From assembly GCF_021735925.1 (NCBI RefSeq), contig NZ_WMEA01000001.1, forward strand, positions 3,068,001-3,132,000: a DNA stretch of 64,000 nt, written 5' to 3'. Both the position numbers and the translations under genes were made by a program. Source of the DNA: Loktanella sp. M215. Its GTDB lineage: Bacteria > Pseudomonadota > Alphaproteobacteria > Rhodobacterales > Rhodobacteraceae. The notes under the pieces were generated by a model. It did not search any database. It was not told the origin of the DNA and saw only the letters and a program-made list of their open reading frames with translations. How positions within the stretch are numbered: position 1 is the stretch's first letter; each line of letters starts with the position of its first letter. Below, piece by piece: positions 9,121-17,764 of the stretch.

Positions 9121-9163
9121 CACCCATAAATAGGTGACACGTTGCCCACCGGCAAGCGATGGC

Positions 9164-9829
9164 TCACGCGTGGGCGAGTTGCTGCACAAGGCCCCGGAAC
9201 AATGCGCTGCCCGCGGTGCTGCCGGTTGCGGCATCCACTGCACGCTCCGGATGTGGCATCATGCCCAGTACACGTCGATTCGCGCTCAGCACGCCGGCGA
9301 TGTCATTGCGGCTGCCGTTGAAGTTGTCGCTGTAGGTAAAGGCGATCCGGTCTGCATCCCGCAGCGCATCCAGCGTGGCGTCGTCGGCGGTATAATTGCC
9401 GTCGTGGTGCGCCACCGGCAGGCCGATGGTGTCGCCCGCATTATAGCCTTGGGTAAAGGCGCTGTCAGAGGTCGCAACGGTCAGCGGCACGGTGCGGCAG
9501 ACGAATTTCAGCCCCGCGTTGCGCATCAGCGCACCGGGCAGCAGGCCGGTTTCGGTCAGCACCTGAAAGCCGTTGCAGACGCCAAGGGCGTAGCCGCCCC
9601 GGTCCACATGCTGCTTCAGCGCCCGGCAGACCGGCGACTGTGCCGCAATCGCGCCGCAGCGCAGGTAGTCGCCGAAGGAAAAGCCGCCGGGCACGGCCAC
9701 CAGATCGACATCCCCGATCTCGGCATCCTTGTGCCAGACCATGGTGACGTCGGCACCAGCCGCGCGCAGGGCCACGGCCATGTCGCGGTCACAGTTCGAT
9801 CCGGGGAATACGATGACGGCGGCCTTCAT
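9164..9829 (-). CDS. purQ: Phosphoribosylformylglycinamidine synthase glutaminase subunit PurQ
   Basis: A 221-residue class I glutamine amidotransferase that supplies ammonia to PurL in the fourth step of IMP synthesis. The nucleophile Cys sits in [14 protein letters not shown], with catalytic His/Glu in [10 protein letters not shown]. Small-type PurQ works with PurS and a small PurL. The start ATG overlaps the stop of the upstream nucleotidase by 4 nt and has GGAGATG upstream. Last gene of the purC-purS-nucleotidase-purQ run; the dctB start lies 43 bp further on. Confidence 0.95.
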   Translation of the reverse strand: MKAAVIVFPGSNCDRDMAVALRAAGADVTMVWHKDAEIGDVDLVAVPGGFSFGDYLRCGAIAAQSPVCRALKQHVDRGGYALGVCNGFQVLTETGLLPGALMRNAGLKFVCRTVPLTVATSDSAFTQGYNAGDTIGLPVAHHDGNYTADDATLDALRDADRIAFTYSDNFNGSRNDIAGVLSANRRVLGMMPHPERAVDAATGSTAGSALFRGLVQQLAHA

Positions 9830-10356
9830 GCGGACATCTCCTGCAAGGTGGAATGGGCGTGATCCCAGTAGGTCAGGCGGTGCGGCCAGTCGACGGTCGC
9901 ATTGTGCAGCGCGTCGAACAGCAGGCCCTGCCCGCCGAACCCGTCGAAATGCCGCGCATGATCGTCGATCAGCACGTCGGCCTTGATGATGCTCTTGTCG
10001 CCGCACAGCACAAGCCGGTCGAGGTCGAAGAACGGAAAGTGCCGCATGACCCAGGCCACCTTGTGACCGCAGGACGCAGGGTATTCCATCGCGGCGGTCG
10101 CGATGAAGACCTCGTGCGTGGCGCACAGGCGGCGCAAGGCCGCGGTCGCACCGGGCATCGGGTCGAGGTTGGCAAAGAACGTGCCCTGATGCAGGTGCCG
10201 TTCCACGGCGATCACCGCCTCATGAGGCGCCACGTCGCGCAGCCTGCGCCCGCGCAGGTCGGCATCGTCGATCGTGAAACCGGCATCGGCATAAAGCGCC
10301 CGCTGACCGCCATGGGCGTCGGCCAGCACCTCGTCCATGTCGATCGCGATGCGCAT
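9826..10356 (-). CDS. HAD-superfamily 5'(3')-deoxyribonucleotidase-like protein (NT5C family)
   Basis: A 176-residue HAD hydrolase. Motif I is the N-terminal IDMDEVLAD with the nucleophile and acid/base Asp pair; motif II threonine is in [10 protein letters not shown]; motifs III and IV are [14 protein letters not shown]. This matches NT5C-type nucleotidases, which remove the 5'-phosphate of (deoxy)nucleoside monophosphates. It is embedded in the purine operon: its ATG shares one base with the purS stop, and its stop overlaps the purQ start by 4 nt, so translation is probably coupled. Substrate preference is inferred from family only. Confidence 0.8.
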   Translation of the reverse strand: MRIAIDMDEVLADAHGGQRALYADAGFTIDDADLRGRRLRDVAPHEAVIAVERHLHQGTFFANLDPMPGATAALRRLCATHEVFIATAAMEYPASCGHKVAWVMRHFPFFDLDRLVLCGDKSIIKADVLIDDHARHFDGFGGQGLLFDALHNATVDWPHRLTYWDHAHSTLQEMSA

Positions 10357-10586
10357 TACAGGATTTCGATCCGGTAGGATTCGATCACCGTGTTGGCCAG
10401 CAGCTTCTCGCACATCTCGGCGATCGCGGCCTCTGACGTGCCGTCGGCCAGATCAAGGGCGATGACCTTACCCTGCCGCACGCCGTTGACACCGTCGAAC
10501 CCCATGGCCCCCAGCGCGTGGCGCACCGCCTCGCCCTGTGGATCCAGTACGCCGTCTTTCAGCATCACATGAACATTGGCTTTCAT
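10356..10586 (-). CDS. purS: Phosphoribosylformylglycinamidine synthase subunit PurS
   Basis: A 76-residue protein with the compact PurS fold: MKANVHVMLKDGVLDPQGEA at the start, VRQGKVIALDL in the middle and CEKLLANTVIESYRIEI at the end. PurS bridges PurQ and PurL in the FGAM synthase complex. It lies 13 bp after purC and overlaps the next start by one base. Confidence 0.95.
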   Translation of the reverse strand: MKANVHVMLKDGVLDPQGEAVRHALGAMGFDGVNGVRQGKVIALDLADGTSEAAIAEMCEKLLANTVIESYRIEIL

Positions 10587-10599
10587 GTCATTGGTATCC

Positions 10600-11361
10600 T
10601 TAGTTGATCAGCGTGGGCTTCGGCCGGTGGGTGACATTGCTGGGCAGCACGCCCAACCGACGCGCGACTTCCGTATAGGCATCGGCAAGGTTGCCAAGGT
10701 CCTGACGGAACACGTCCTTGTCCAGCTTCTGTCCGGTTTCCACGTCCCACAGGCGGCAGCAATCGGGGCTGATCTCGTCGGCCACGACCAGACGCGGGAA
10801 TTCGTTGTCCCAGATCCGCCCGACCTCGATCTTGAAATCGACCAGCTTGATGCCGACGCCATACATGGTGCCCGACAGAAAATCGTTCACCCGCAACGCC
10901 ATGGAGACGATATCGTCCATATCCTGCTGGGACGCCCAGCCGAAGGCGATGATGTATTCCTCGGGGACCAGCGGGTCGCCCAGCTTGTCGTCCTTGTAGG
11001 AAAACTCGACGATCGGGCGCGGCAGGGCAGCGCCCTCTTCCATGCCCAGACGTTTCGCCATGGATCCTGCGGCAAAGTTGCGCACGATGATTTCCAGCGG
11101 AATGATCTCGACCTGACGGATCAACTGCTCGCGCATGTTGATGCGGCGGATGAAGTGGGTGGGGATTCCGATATTGCCCAGACCCACCATAAAGAACTCT
11201 GACAGGCGGTTGTTCAACACGCCCTTGCCTTCGATCACGGCCTTCTTGGCGCCGTTGCCGGCGGTGGCATCGTCCTTGAAATACTGGACGTAGGTGCCCG
11301 GCTCGGGTCCTTCGTACAGGATCTTCGCCTTGCCTTCATAGATCAGTTTGCGGCGCGCCAT
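10600..11361 (-). CDS. purC: Phosphoribosylaminoimidazole-succinocarboxamide synthase (SAICAR synthase)
   Basis: A 253-residue enzyme that joins aspartate to CAIR in purine synthesis. It shows the N-terminal [20 protein letters not shown], the ATP-binding [13 protein letters not shown] and the family signature [17 protein letters not shown]. Length is typical. First gene of the purCSQ cluster; the 135-bp gap to the divergent zeta-subunit gene must hold both promoters. A 4-residue longer in-frame start (11373) is unlikely. Confidence 0.95.
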   Translation of the reverse strand: MARRKLIYEGKAKILYEGPEPGTYVQYFKDDATAGNGAKKAVIEGKGVLNNRLSEFFMVGLGNIGIPTHFIRRINMREQLIRQVEIIPLEIIVRNFAAGSMAKRLGMEEGAALPRPIVEFSYKDDKLGDPLVPEEYIIAFGWASQQDMDDIVSMALRVNDFLSGTMYGVGIKLVDFKIEVGRIWDNEFPRLVVADEISPDCCRLWDVETGQKLDKDVFRQDLGNLADAYTEVARRLGVLPSNVTHRPKPTLIN

Positions 11362-11496
11362 GGGATGCCTCACGTCTGGGGGCGGCCCCGTTGGCGGGCC
11401 ACCGCTTTCCGCCTCTTACGCCAAGCCCCCCTTGCGGGCAAGCGGTGCGGTCCCCATAACTTCTGCAATGCAACGCCGCACAAAGGACCCAGCCCC

Positions 11497-11811
11497 ATGT
11501 CGACGATGAAAGACCGCGAAAACGCGTTCGAAAACAAGTTCGCCCATGACGCCGAAATGCAGTTCAAGGCCGAGGCGCGCCGCAACAAGCTGCTGGGCCT
11601 CTGGGCCGCCGACGTGATGGGCAAGTCGGGCGACGACGCGCAGGCCTATGCCAAAGAGGTCATCAAGTCCGACTTTCAGGAAGCCGGCGACGAGGACGTG
11701 TTCCGCAAGGTCCACGGCGATCTCGGCGACACGGTCTCCGAGGCCGATCTGCGCGCCAAGATGGAAGAGCTGATGATCGCCGCCAAGGCGCAGTTGCTCG
11801 ACGAGAACTGA
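11497..11811 (+). CDS. F1Fo-ATPase inhibitor zeta subunit (DUF1476 family)
   Basis: A 104-residue charged, mostly helical protein with the family hallmarks MKDRENAFENKFAHDAEMQF near the N-terminus and RRNKLLGLWAADVMG next. In Paracoccus denitrificans this family is the zeta subunit, whose N-terminal helix blocks ATP hydrolysis by F1. AAGGA precedes the ATG. It is divergent from purC and followed by a GC-rich hairpin. Confidence 0.88.
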   Translation: MSTMKDRENAFENKFAHDAEMQFKAEARRNKLLGLWAADVMGKSGDDAQAYAKEVIKSDFQEAGDEDVFRKVHGDLGDTVSEADLRAKMEELMIAAKAQLLDEN

Positions 11812-11829
11812 TCGCATTTGAAAGGGTTT

Positions 11830-11853
11830 CGCGGCCTTTCGGGGCCGCGTTTA
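11830..11853 (+). terminator. Intrinsic terminator after the zeta-subunit gene
   Basis: CGCGGCC and GGCCGCG form a 7-bp stem around a 6-nt loop, followed by a short T-run (TTT). Confidence 0.6.
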
Positions 11854-11909
11854 CCCGGCTTTCATGCGGCCTGCGCTAGGGCTCTGACATCGCAGTCAGG
11901 AGGCCCCGG

Positions 11910-13847
11910 ATGCACGGCATATCTCTCTCGCTCCGGGGTGCCGCGCGCACGGCGCTTGCGCTGGCCTTCGGCCTCTGCCTGCTGATCTGGGGCGCGGGCC
12001 AACTGCCCCCCCGCGCGCTGCAGACAGCGCTGCTGGGCCTGCCCGCTATCGCCCCCTGGCGCTGGATCGCCGCCATCGCCCTGACCGGCCTCAGTTTCAT
12101 CGCCATGGGCCGGATGGAAGCGTCGTGGCACATCACCCTGCGCCTGAACACGCAACCCTGGGCCGCCCGCCGCACCGGGCGTCTGGCCGTCGCTGTGGGC
12201 CAATGCGTCGGCGCCGCCAGCGTCGTCGCGGCCCTGCTGCGCTGGCGCCTGCTGCGCGACACCGCCCGCACCGCCGACATCGCCCGCCAGTCGCTCGCGG
12301 CCTCGCTGTCGTTCATGCTGTGCTGGGCGCTGACGGCCCTGGTGGCGATCTGGTGGATCGCACTGGCACAACTGCCATCCCTGTCGCTGTCGGCCCTGCC
12401 GCTGCTGGTCACCTGTGCAGCGCTGGCGCTGTGGCGCTATGGCCCGCTGCTGTGGCGGCACCGCAGGCTGGCCGCTGCCGTCATGGGCTGGTGTCAACTG
12501 GACCTGCTTTGCGCGTCGCTCGTTTTCGCCCTGCTGGCGCCCGCCGATCTGCCGCTGGCGGATGTGCTCGCGGTCTTCGTCCTCGCCCTCGGCGCGGGGC
12601 TGGCCACCCACCTGCCGATGGGCCTCGGCGCCTTCGATCTGGTGGTGCTGGCCCTGCTGCCTGTCCCGGTGGCGGACATGCTGCCCGCGCTGCTGGCCTA
12701 CCGCCTGATCTACGGCGTGCTGCCGGGTGTCGCGGGCCTTGTGTCGCTGCACACCGCCCCAGTGCTGCCCGGCCGCGACGCCCTGCGTCACCTGCTCCGC
12801 GACCGGGCCCCGGCGCTCTGGGGGCTGGCGGCGCAGGGGGCCTCTGTCTGGCAGGACGCGCGCGGCGCCGCACTGGTCGGTCAGGCCCCCCTTGCCAAAG
12901 CGATTATCGGAGAGACCTTGGGCCAGACCCCCACCGCCCTGTCCCGCACCGGCCGCTACAAATGCAACGCCCGCACCACGGCCCGGCTGCGCCGGCGCGG
13001 ATGGACAGTCATGGTCATCGCCACCGAGTCGGTCATCGACCCGCAAACCTGGTCTCTGGACGGCCCCGACCGTGCCGCCCTGCGGCGCAAGCTGCGGCAG
13101 GCGCAGGCCAAGGGGGCCACGGTCGCCATCATCGACCCCGCCGACCACGGCGACACCATGTCGCGCATCGCCGCTGCCTGGGCCCGCGCGCATGGGGGCG
13201 AGCGCGGCTTTTCCATGGGCCGCTACCAGCCCCACGCCCTGCGCGACCAGCTTGTCCTTGGCATCCACGCGGGCGGCACCCTGCGCGGCTTCGTCACCTT
13301 CCAGACCGGCCCGCAGGACTGGGTGCTCGACCTGATCCGCTATGACGGCACCCTGCCCGCGGGTGCGATCCATGCGGCCATGGCCGCAGGCTTCGCCGCC
13401 GCGAAATCCGCCGGTGTGACAGAGGTCAATCTCGGCGCCACCGTGGCACAACGCGGCCCCTTCGGCTGGCTCGGCCGCCGCCACGCCGGGCTGGCGCAGT
13501 TCAAGGGCAGTTTCGCCCCACAGACCCGCCCGCTCTACTATGCCGCACCCGGCGCGCTGCGGTTCCTGTGGTCTGCAACGGCGGTCCTCTGGGCCGTCCA
13601 GCGCCCCCATGCGCGCCTGACCTCACGGCTCGGGCGATTGTCTTTTGCCGCGCCTCATGCGACGGAAGACGCGACCGTCCGCTCCGGACCCCCTGCACAG
13701 ACCGAGGCCACCGATGACAAACGCATTCGCCCAACTTCTCGCCGCGCGCGACTGGATCCTCGCCGATGGCGCCACCGGGACCAATCTGTTCAACATGGGT
13801 CTTTCTTCCGGCGACGCGCCAGAGATGTGGAACGTCGAACATCCTGA
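11910..13847 (+). CDS. MprF-like phosphatidylglycerol lysyltransferase-type membrane protein
   Basis: A 645-residue protein in two parts. Residues 1-290 hold about seven or eight hydrophobic helices, fewer than the ~14 of full MprF. Residues ~300-600 match the GNAT-like C-terminal domain of MprF (DUF2156): NARTTARLRRRGWTVMVIA, RAALRRKLRQAQAKG and EVNLGATVAQRG. MprF enzymes move an amino acid from tRNA to phosphatidylglycerol and flip the product, lowering membrane charge. The last ~45 residues, from about 13714, are Arg-rich and overlap the next gene in another frame for 134 nt, so the original stop may have been lost. Amino acid specificity unknown. Confidence 0.75.
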   Translation: MHGISLSLRGAARTALALAFGLCLLIWGAGQLPPRALQTALLGLPAIAPWRWIAAIALTGLSFIAMGRMEASWHITLRLNTQPWAARRTGRLAVAVGQCVGAASVVAALLRWRLLRDTARTADIARQSLAASLSFMLCWALTALVAIWWIALAQLPSLSLSALPLLVTCAALALWRYGPLLWRHRRLAAAVMGWCQLDLLCASLVFALLAPADLPLADVLAVFVLALGAGLATHLPMGLGAFDLVVLALLPVPVADMLPALLAYRLIYGVLPGVAGLVSLHTAPVLPGRDALRHLLRDRAPALWGLAAQGASVWQDARGAALVGQAPLAKAIIGETLGQTPTALSRTGRYKCNARTTARLRRRGWTVMVIATESVIDPQTWSLDGPDRAALRRKLRQAQAKGATVAIIDPADHGDTMSRIAAAWARAHGGERGFSMGRYQPHALRDQLVLGIHAGGTLRGFVTFQTGPQDWVLDLIRYDGTLPAGAIHAAMAAGFAAAKSAGVTEVNLGATVAQRGPFGWLGRRHAGLAQFKGSFAPQTRPLYYAAPGALRFLWSATAVLWAVQRPHARLTSRLGRLSFAAPHATEDATVRSGPPAQTEATDDKRIRPTSRRARLDPRRWRHRDQSVQHGSFFRRRARDVERRTS

Positions 13848-14727
13848 CCGGATCGCGCAACTCTATCAGGGCGCCGTCGACGCAGGCTCCGACCTCTTTC
13901 TGACCAACAGCTTCGGCGGCAATGCCTCGCGCCTGAAACTGCACGACGCGCAAGGCCGCGTGATGGAGTTGAACAAGGCCGCCGCCGAAATCGGGCGCGA
14001 GGTCGCGGACAAGTCCGGCCGCACGGTCATCGTCGCAGGCTCGGTAGGGCCGACCGGCGACATCATGATGCCGATGGGCAGCCTGACCCACGAACTCGCG
14101 GTCGAGATGTTCCACGAACAGGCCGAAGGGCTCAAGGCCGGCGGGGCCGATGTGCTCTGGGTCGAAACCATTTCCGCCTTCGAGGAATACGCCGCCGCCG
14201 CCGAGGCCTTCAAGCTGGCCGACATGCCGTGGTGCGGCACGATGTCGTTTGATACCGCCGGACGCACCATGATGGGCGTCACCAGCCGCGAGATGGTGAA
14301 ATCCGTGGCCAAGCTCGCCTACCAGCCGCAGGGCTTTGGCGCCAACTGCGGCACCGGGGCCTCGGACCTGCTGCGGACGATCCTTGGCATGGCGGACGCC
14401 GACCCGGACCTGCCGCTGATCTCCAAGGGCAACGCTGGCATCCCGAAATACCACGACGGCCACATTCATTATGACGGCACGCCGGAACTGATGGCCGATT
14501 ACGCGGAACTCGCCCGCAACTGCGGGGCCAGGATCATCGGCGGCTGCTGCGGCACCACCCCCGAACACCTGACCGCGATGCGCGAAGCGCTGGAAACCCG
14601 CCCCAAAGGCGACCGCCCGACGCTCGACCAGATCACCGCCGCTCTGGGCACCTTCTCGTCTGAATCCGACGGTACCGACGGTAACGGCCCGGTCCGCGCC
14701 GCCCGCCGCGGTAAGCGCCGCGGCTGA
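13714..14727 (+). CDS. bmt: Homocysteine S-methyltransferase (betaine--homocysteine methyltransferase-like)
   Basis: A 337-residue barrel enzyme of the Pfam S-methyl_trans family. DGATGTNLFNMG begins the barrel; the zinc cysteines are in GANCGTGASDLL (first Cys) and GGCCGTTPEHL (Cys pair). It methylates homocysteine to methionine. The homologous protein in roseobacters is often named betaine--homocysteine methyltransferase, but with the nearby separate corrinoid protein it may be the homocysteine part of a split MetH. ATG 13714 matches the family N-terminus; the start lies within the preceding gene. Confidence 0.88.
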   Translation: MTNAFAQLLAARDWILADGATGTNLFNMGLSSGDAPEMWNVEHPDRIAQLYQGAVDAGSDLFLTNSFGGNASRLKLHDAQGRVMELNKAAAEIGREVADKSGRTVIVAGSVGPTGDIMMPMGSLTHELAVEMFHEQAEGLKAGGADVLWVETISAFEEYAAAAEAFKLADMPWCGTMSFDTAGRTMMGVTSREMVKSVAKLAYQPQGFGANCGTGASDLLRTILGMADADPDLPLISKGNAGIPKYHDGHIHYDGTPELMADYAELARNCGARIIGGCCGTTPEHLTAMREALETRPKGDRPTLDQITAALGTFSSESDGTDGNGPVRAARRGKRRG

Positions 14728-14813
14728 CCCCAGCGGCGGCACGACAGTCCCGCAGCCTGCACCACCGCAGGCTGCACAGACCCACTACGCCCAAAACGCC
14801 GGCCCCCTCTCTG

Positions 14814-14840
14814 TTTCAAAAATATCCCCGCCGGAGGCTC
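14814..14840 (+). repeat. Dispersed intergenic repeat, copy 1
   Basis: TTTCAAAAATATCCC followed by CGCCGGAGGCTC, between the convergent bmt and radical SAM genes. It shares the core TTTC..AAATACTCCCGCCGGAGGC with copies near 17690, 30260, 42280, 52460 and 63165. Confidence 0.65.
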
Positions 14841-14880
14841 GGCCGTCAGGCCGACACCCGCGGCCACGCACCGGCCAACC

Positions 14881-15960
14881 TCACAACAACGAAAGCTGAT
14901 CTCCCGCCCGCGGCGGGGCTGCGAACAGGTCGGTCCGCAACGGCGGCAACCGCCTGTCCAGTCCCAGCCGCCGTGCCGCCAGATCGAATCGCTGCCGCAG
15001 CAGCCGCGCCCATTCCCCCTGCCCGGTCATCCGCGTGCCGAACGCAGGGTCGTAATCCATCCCGCCGTGCAATTCCCGCACCCGCCCCATGATGCGCGCG
15101 GCGCGGTCGGGATAGGTCTCCGCCACCCAGTCGCGGAACAGCCCCGCGACCTCGCGCGGCAGCCGCAACACGATGGATGACGCGGCCACCGCCCCAGCTT
15201 CCGCCGCCGCCTTCAAAATCGCCTCCAGCTCGTGATCCGTCAGCGCGGGCACGATCGGAGAGACCATGACCCGCACGTCGATCCCCGCCTCCGTCAGCGC
15301 CCGGATCGCCCGCAGGCGCACGGCGGGCAGCGGCACGCGCGGCTCCATCGCGCGGCTGGTGGCGTTGTCCAGCGTCGTGACCGAAACTCCGACCCGCGCC
15401 AGTCCCTTGGCCGCCATCGGCGCCAGAATGTCGATGTCGCGTGTGATCAGCGCGCCTTTGGTCACGATGGCCACCGGATGGTTGAACTCCGACAACACTT
15501 GCAGAATCCCGCGCATGATCCCCCTGTCACGCTCGATCGGCTGGTAGGGATCGGTATTCGTGCCGATCGCGATGGTGCGCGGCACATAGCCCTTGGCCCG
15601 CAACTCCCGCGCAAGAACCTGAGGCGCATCGGGCCGCGCGATCAGCCGCGTCTCGAAATCCAGCCCCGGCGACAGGCCCAGATAGGCGTGACTGGGCCGC
15701 GCAAAACAATAGATGCAGCCATGCTCGCAGCCGCGGTAGGGATTGATCGACTGCTCAAACGAAATGTCAGGCGAGGTGTTTTTCGAGATTACCCGCCGCG
15801 GCACCTCGTCGCTGACCTGCGTGCGCAGCACCGGCAGATCATCGTCCAAGGTCCAGCCGTCGTCCGCACCCTCCCGCGTCAGCCGGTCGAACCGGACATC
15901 CGGGTTCCCCCCGGCGGCCCGTCCGGGCGTGCGATAACGTGGCGGCGGTCCCAAATCCAT
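14881..15960 (-). CDS. PA0069-family radical SAM protein
   Basis: A 359-residue radical SAM enzyme. The [4Fe-4S] motif CxxxCxxC is in YRGCEHGCIYCFARPSHAYL, and downstream motifs GTNTDPYQPIE and VTKGALITRDID are typical of the PA0069/spore-photoproduct-lyase-like group (COG1533). The reaction is not known. Start 15960 (MDLGPPPRYRTPG) was preferred to a longer frame from 16053. It lies on the opposite strand between the homocysteine methyltransferase and the corrinoid protein, with no evident functional link. Confidence 0.85.
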   Translation of the reverse strand: MDLGPPPRYRTPGRAAGGNPDVRFDRLTREGADDGWTLDDDLPVLRTQVSDEVPRRVISKNTSPDISFEQSINPYRGCEHGCIYCFARPSHAYLGLSPGLDFETRLIARPDAPQVLARELRAKGYVPRTIAIGTNTDPYQPIERDRGIMRGILQVLSEFNHPVAIVTKGALITRDIDILAPMAAKGLARVGVSVTTLDNATSRAMEPRVPLPAVRLRAIRALTEAGIDVRVMVSPIVPALTDHELEAILKAAAEAGAVAASSIVLRLPREVAGLFRDWVAETYPDRAARIMGRVRELHGGMDYDPAFGTRMTGQGEWARLLRQRFDLAARRLGLDRRLPPLRTDLFAAPPRAGDQLSLL

Positions 15961-16107
15961 GCCCGCAAAATGGAACAAAACGGAAACAAACGCAACCCCG
16001 CGTCGGTCACACCCGCCCAGATGTCGCAATTTATCGCGTGCCGGTCTGGGCAAAGGCGCATGACGAAACTACAACCCCGGTGAAAGCCGCGCCAAAAGGA
16101 TCGCCCC

Positions 16108-16809
16108 ATGTCAGACGACGACGACATCATCCTCGCCGACCTCAACGACGAAGACCTCGTCGCGCAGATGTTCGACGACCTCTACGACGGCATGAAGGAA
16201 GAGATCGAGGACGGCGTCAACATCCTGATCGGCCGCGGCTGGGAACCCTACCGGGTGCTGACCGAGGCGCTGGTCGGCGGCATGACCATCGTCGGCGCCG
16301 ACTTCCGCGACGGCATTCTCTTCGTGCCAGAGGTGCTCTTGGCCGCCAATGCGATGAAGGGCGGCATGGCCATCCTGAAACCCCTGCTGGCCGAAACCGG
16401 CGCGCCGACCATCGGCAAGATGGTCATCGGCACCGTCAAGGGCGACATCCACGACATCGGCAAGAACCTCGTCGGCATGATGATGGAAGGCGCGGGATTC
16501 GAGGTCATCGACCTTGGCATCAACAACGCCGTCGACGGCTATATCGAGGCGCTGGAAAAGGAAAAGGCCGACATCCTCGGCATGTCCGCCCTGCTGACCA
16601 CGACGATGCCCTACATGAAGGTCGTGATCGACACGCTGATCGAAAAGGGCATGCGGGAAGATTACATCGTGCTCGTCGGCGGCGCACCTCTGAACGAGGA
16701 ATTCGGGCGTGCCATTGGTGCCGACGCCTATTGCCGAGATGCCGCCGTCGCGGTCGAAACCGCAAAGACCTGGATGGCCCGCAAACACAATCGCGCGAGC
16801 GCTGGCTGA
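16108..16809 (+). CDS. Methyltransferase-associated corrinoid (B12-binding) protein
   Basis: A 233-residue protein with a helical cap (about 15-95) followed by a Rossmann-like B12 domain. The DxHxxG motif, TVKGDIHDIGKNLVG, supplies the His ligand to cobalt; ILGMSALLTTTMPYMK and VGGAPLNEEF complete the fold. Such proteins carry a methyl group between two methyltransferases, like the central module of MetH. Near a free-standing homocysteine methyltransferase it is a good candidate for the corrinoid part of a split methionine synthase. No methyltetrahydrofolate-binding or reactivation protein is in the window. Confidence 0.9.
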   Translation: MSDDDDIILADLNDEDLVAQMFDDLYDGMKEEIEDGVNILIGRGWEPYRVLTEALVGGMTIVGADFRDGILFVPEVLLAANAMKGGMAILKPLLAETGAPTIGKMVIGTVKGDIHDIGKNLVGMMMEGAGFEVIDLGINNAVDGYIEALEKEKADILGMSALLTTTMPYMKVVIDTLIEKGMREDYIVLVGGAPLNEEFGRAIGADAYCRDAAVAVETAKTWMARKHNRASAG

Positions 16810-16893
16810 CCTGGTTTCAGGTTCCGGCACATCGCACTTTACAGGTCGTCCGAAAACTCTCTACTGGGCCGCATCTGGGAGAGAGGAAACATC

Positions 16894-17049
16894 ATGCGCA
16901 TCGGATCGTTTCTATGGCTGCTGACCGCGGTGCTCGCCTTGTCCGCGCTGACCGTCTGGCTCGCCAGCACGTCGGGCCTGCTGGCCCTGATGCCGGCGGT
17001 GGCGGCAGTGTTGCTGGTGCTGTCGGTCCTGCTGCGCCGGGCCCACTGA
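16894..17049 (+). CDS. Small membrane protein, 51 residues
   Basis: MRIGSFLWLLTAVLALSALT opens a 51-residue, almost wholly hydrophobic protein with one or two helices and a basic end (LLRRAH). GAGAGGAAACATC precedes the ATG and gives a good ribosome binding site. It sits between the corrinoid protein and DUF1638 genes, and its TGA overlaps a possible CTG start of the latter. No known family recognised. Confidence 0.6.
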   Translation: MRIGSFLWLLTAVLALSALTVWLASTSGLLALMPAVAAVLLVLSVLLRRAH

Positions 17050-17675
17050 CGCCGACACCCGACCTGCAACTGACCGAAGACGGTCTGGCCCCCACGGGGC
17101 GTGGCCGTGTCCTGCTGCTGGCCTGCGGCGCGCTGGCGCATGAAATCATCGCCCTGCGGCGCGCCAACGGCTGGGATCACCTCGACCTGCAATGCCTGCC
17201 CGCGATCTGGCACAACCATCCCGAACGCATCGTCCCGGCGATCACGCAGGCCGTCGCGACCCATCGCGCGGCTTACGACCGCATCTTCGTGGTCTACGCT
17301 GACTGCGGCACCGGCGGCCAGTTGCATGCCGCCTGCGACGCTCTCGGCGTCCGCATGATCCCCGGCCCGCATTGCTACAGCTTTTTCACCGGCAATGACG
17401 CCTTTGCGCAGGCCGACGACATGACCGCCTTCTACCTCACCGATTTCCTGACCCGCCAGTTCGACGCCTTCGTCTGGCGCCCCCTCGGCCTCGACCGCCA
17501 CCCCGAACTGCGCGACACCTACTTCGGCAACTACACGGCGCTGATCTACCTCGCCCAGACCGATGATCCCGCCCTGACCGACAACGCCCGCGCCATCGCG
17601 GACCGCATGGGCCTCGCCTTCAGCCGCCGCCAGACGGGCTACGGCGACCTCACACAGGCCCTCGCCACCGCCTAA
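17046..17675 (+). CDS. DUF1638 domain protein
   Basis: About 209 residues of clear DUF1638 sequence: RVLLLACGALAHEI, FVVYADCGTGGQLHAACD, PGPHCYSFFTGND and WRPLGLDRHPELRDTYFGNY. Function unknown; the family recurs beside corrinoid methyltransferases in methanogens and roseobacters, so a role in methyl-transfer or cofactor handling is inferred. The start is unclear: the only in-frame ATG upstream (16914) lies inside the small membrane protein gene and would add an unlikely Gly/Ala-rich leader, whereas CTG 17046 overlaps the upstream TGA. The conserved domain starts near 17085. Confidence 0.8.
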   Translation: MTPTPDLQLTEDGLAPTGRGRVLLLACGALAHEIIALRRANGWDHLDLQCLPAIWHNHPERIVPAITQAVATHRAAYDRIFVVYADCGTGGQLHAACDALGVRMIPGPHCYSFFTGNDAFAQADDMTAFYLTDFLTRQFDAFVWRPLGLDRHPELRDTYFGNYTALIYLAQTDDPALTDNARAIADRMGLAFSRRQTGYGDLTQALATA

Positions 17676-17683
17676 GCCCTTCT

Positions 17684-17736
17684 TCTGGTCGAAAATACTT
17701 CGGGGGACGCCGGCACGGCGGGGGGCAGAGCCCCCA
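17684..17736 (+). repeat. Dispersed intergenic repeat, copy 2 (divergent form)
   Basis: CTGGTCGAAAATACTTCGGG, a GC-rich inverted segment, then GGGGGCAGAGCCCCC. Together with copy 3 near 30260 it forms a subfamily in which the AAATACT core is followed by a second hairpin with the sequence GGGGGCAGAGCCCCC. Confidence 0.6.
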
Positions 17737-17738
17737 TG

Positions 17739-17764
17739 GCCGATTTTTCACCGAGAAAATCGGC
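17739..17764. terminator. Hairpin between convergent DUF1638 and sufE genes
   Basis: GCCGATTTT and AAAATCGGC form a perfect 9-bp stem around an 8-nt loop. The T-tract lies in the stem rather than after it, so it is a weak terminator candidate. It reaches the sufE stop codon. Confidence 0.4.

Noticed and set aside
9164..10126. 320-residue version of PurQ
   Set aside because: The extra 99 N-terminal residues are the nucleotidase gene read in another frame; the ATG at 9829 with GGAGATG matches all PurQ proteins.
11862..13610. 582-codon minus-strand frame opposite the MprF-like gene
   Set aside because: Gln/Gly/Arg-rich shadow of a real membrane protein gene with clear helices and a GNAT-like domain.
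15939..16900. N-terminal half of a 578-codon frame that ends as DUF1638
   Set aside because: The part before about 17046 is an Arg/His-rich shadow of the corrinoid gene; only the C-terminal part is real.
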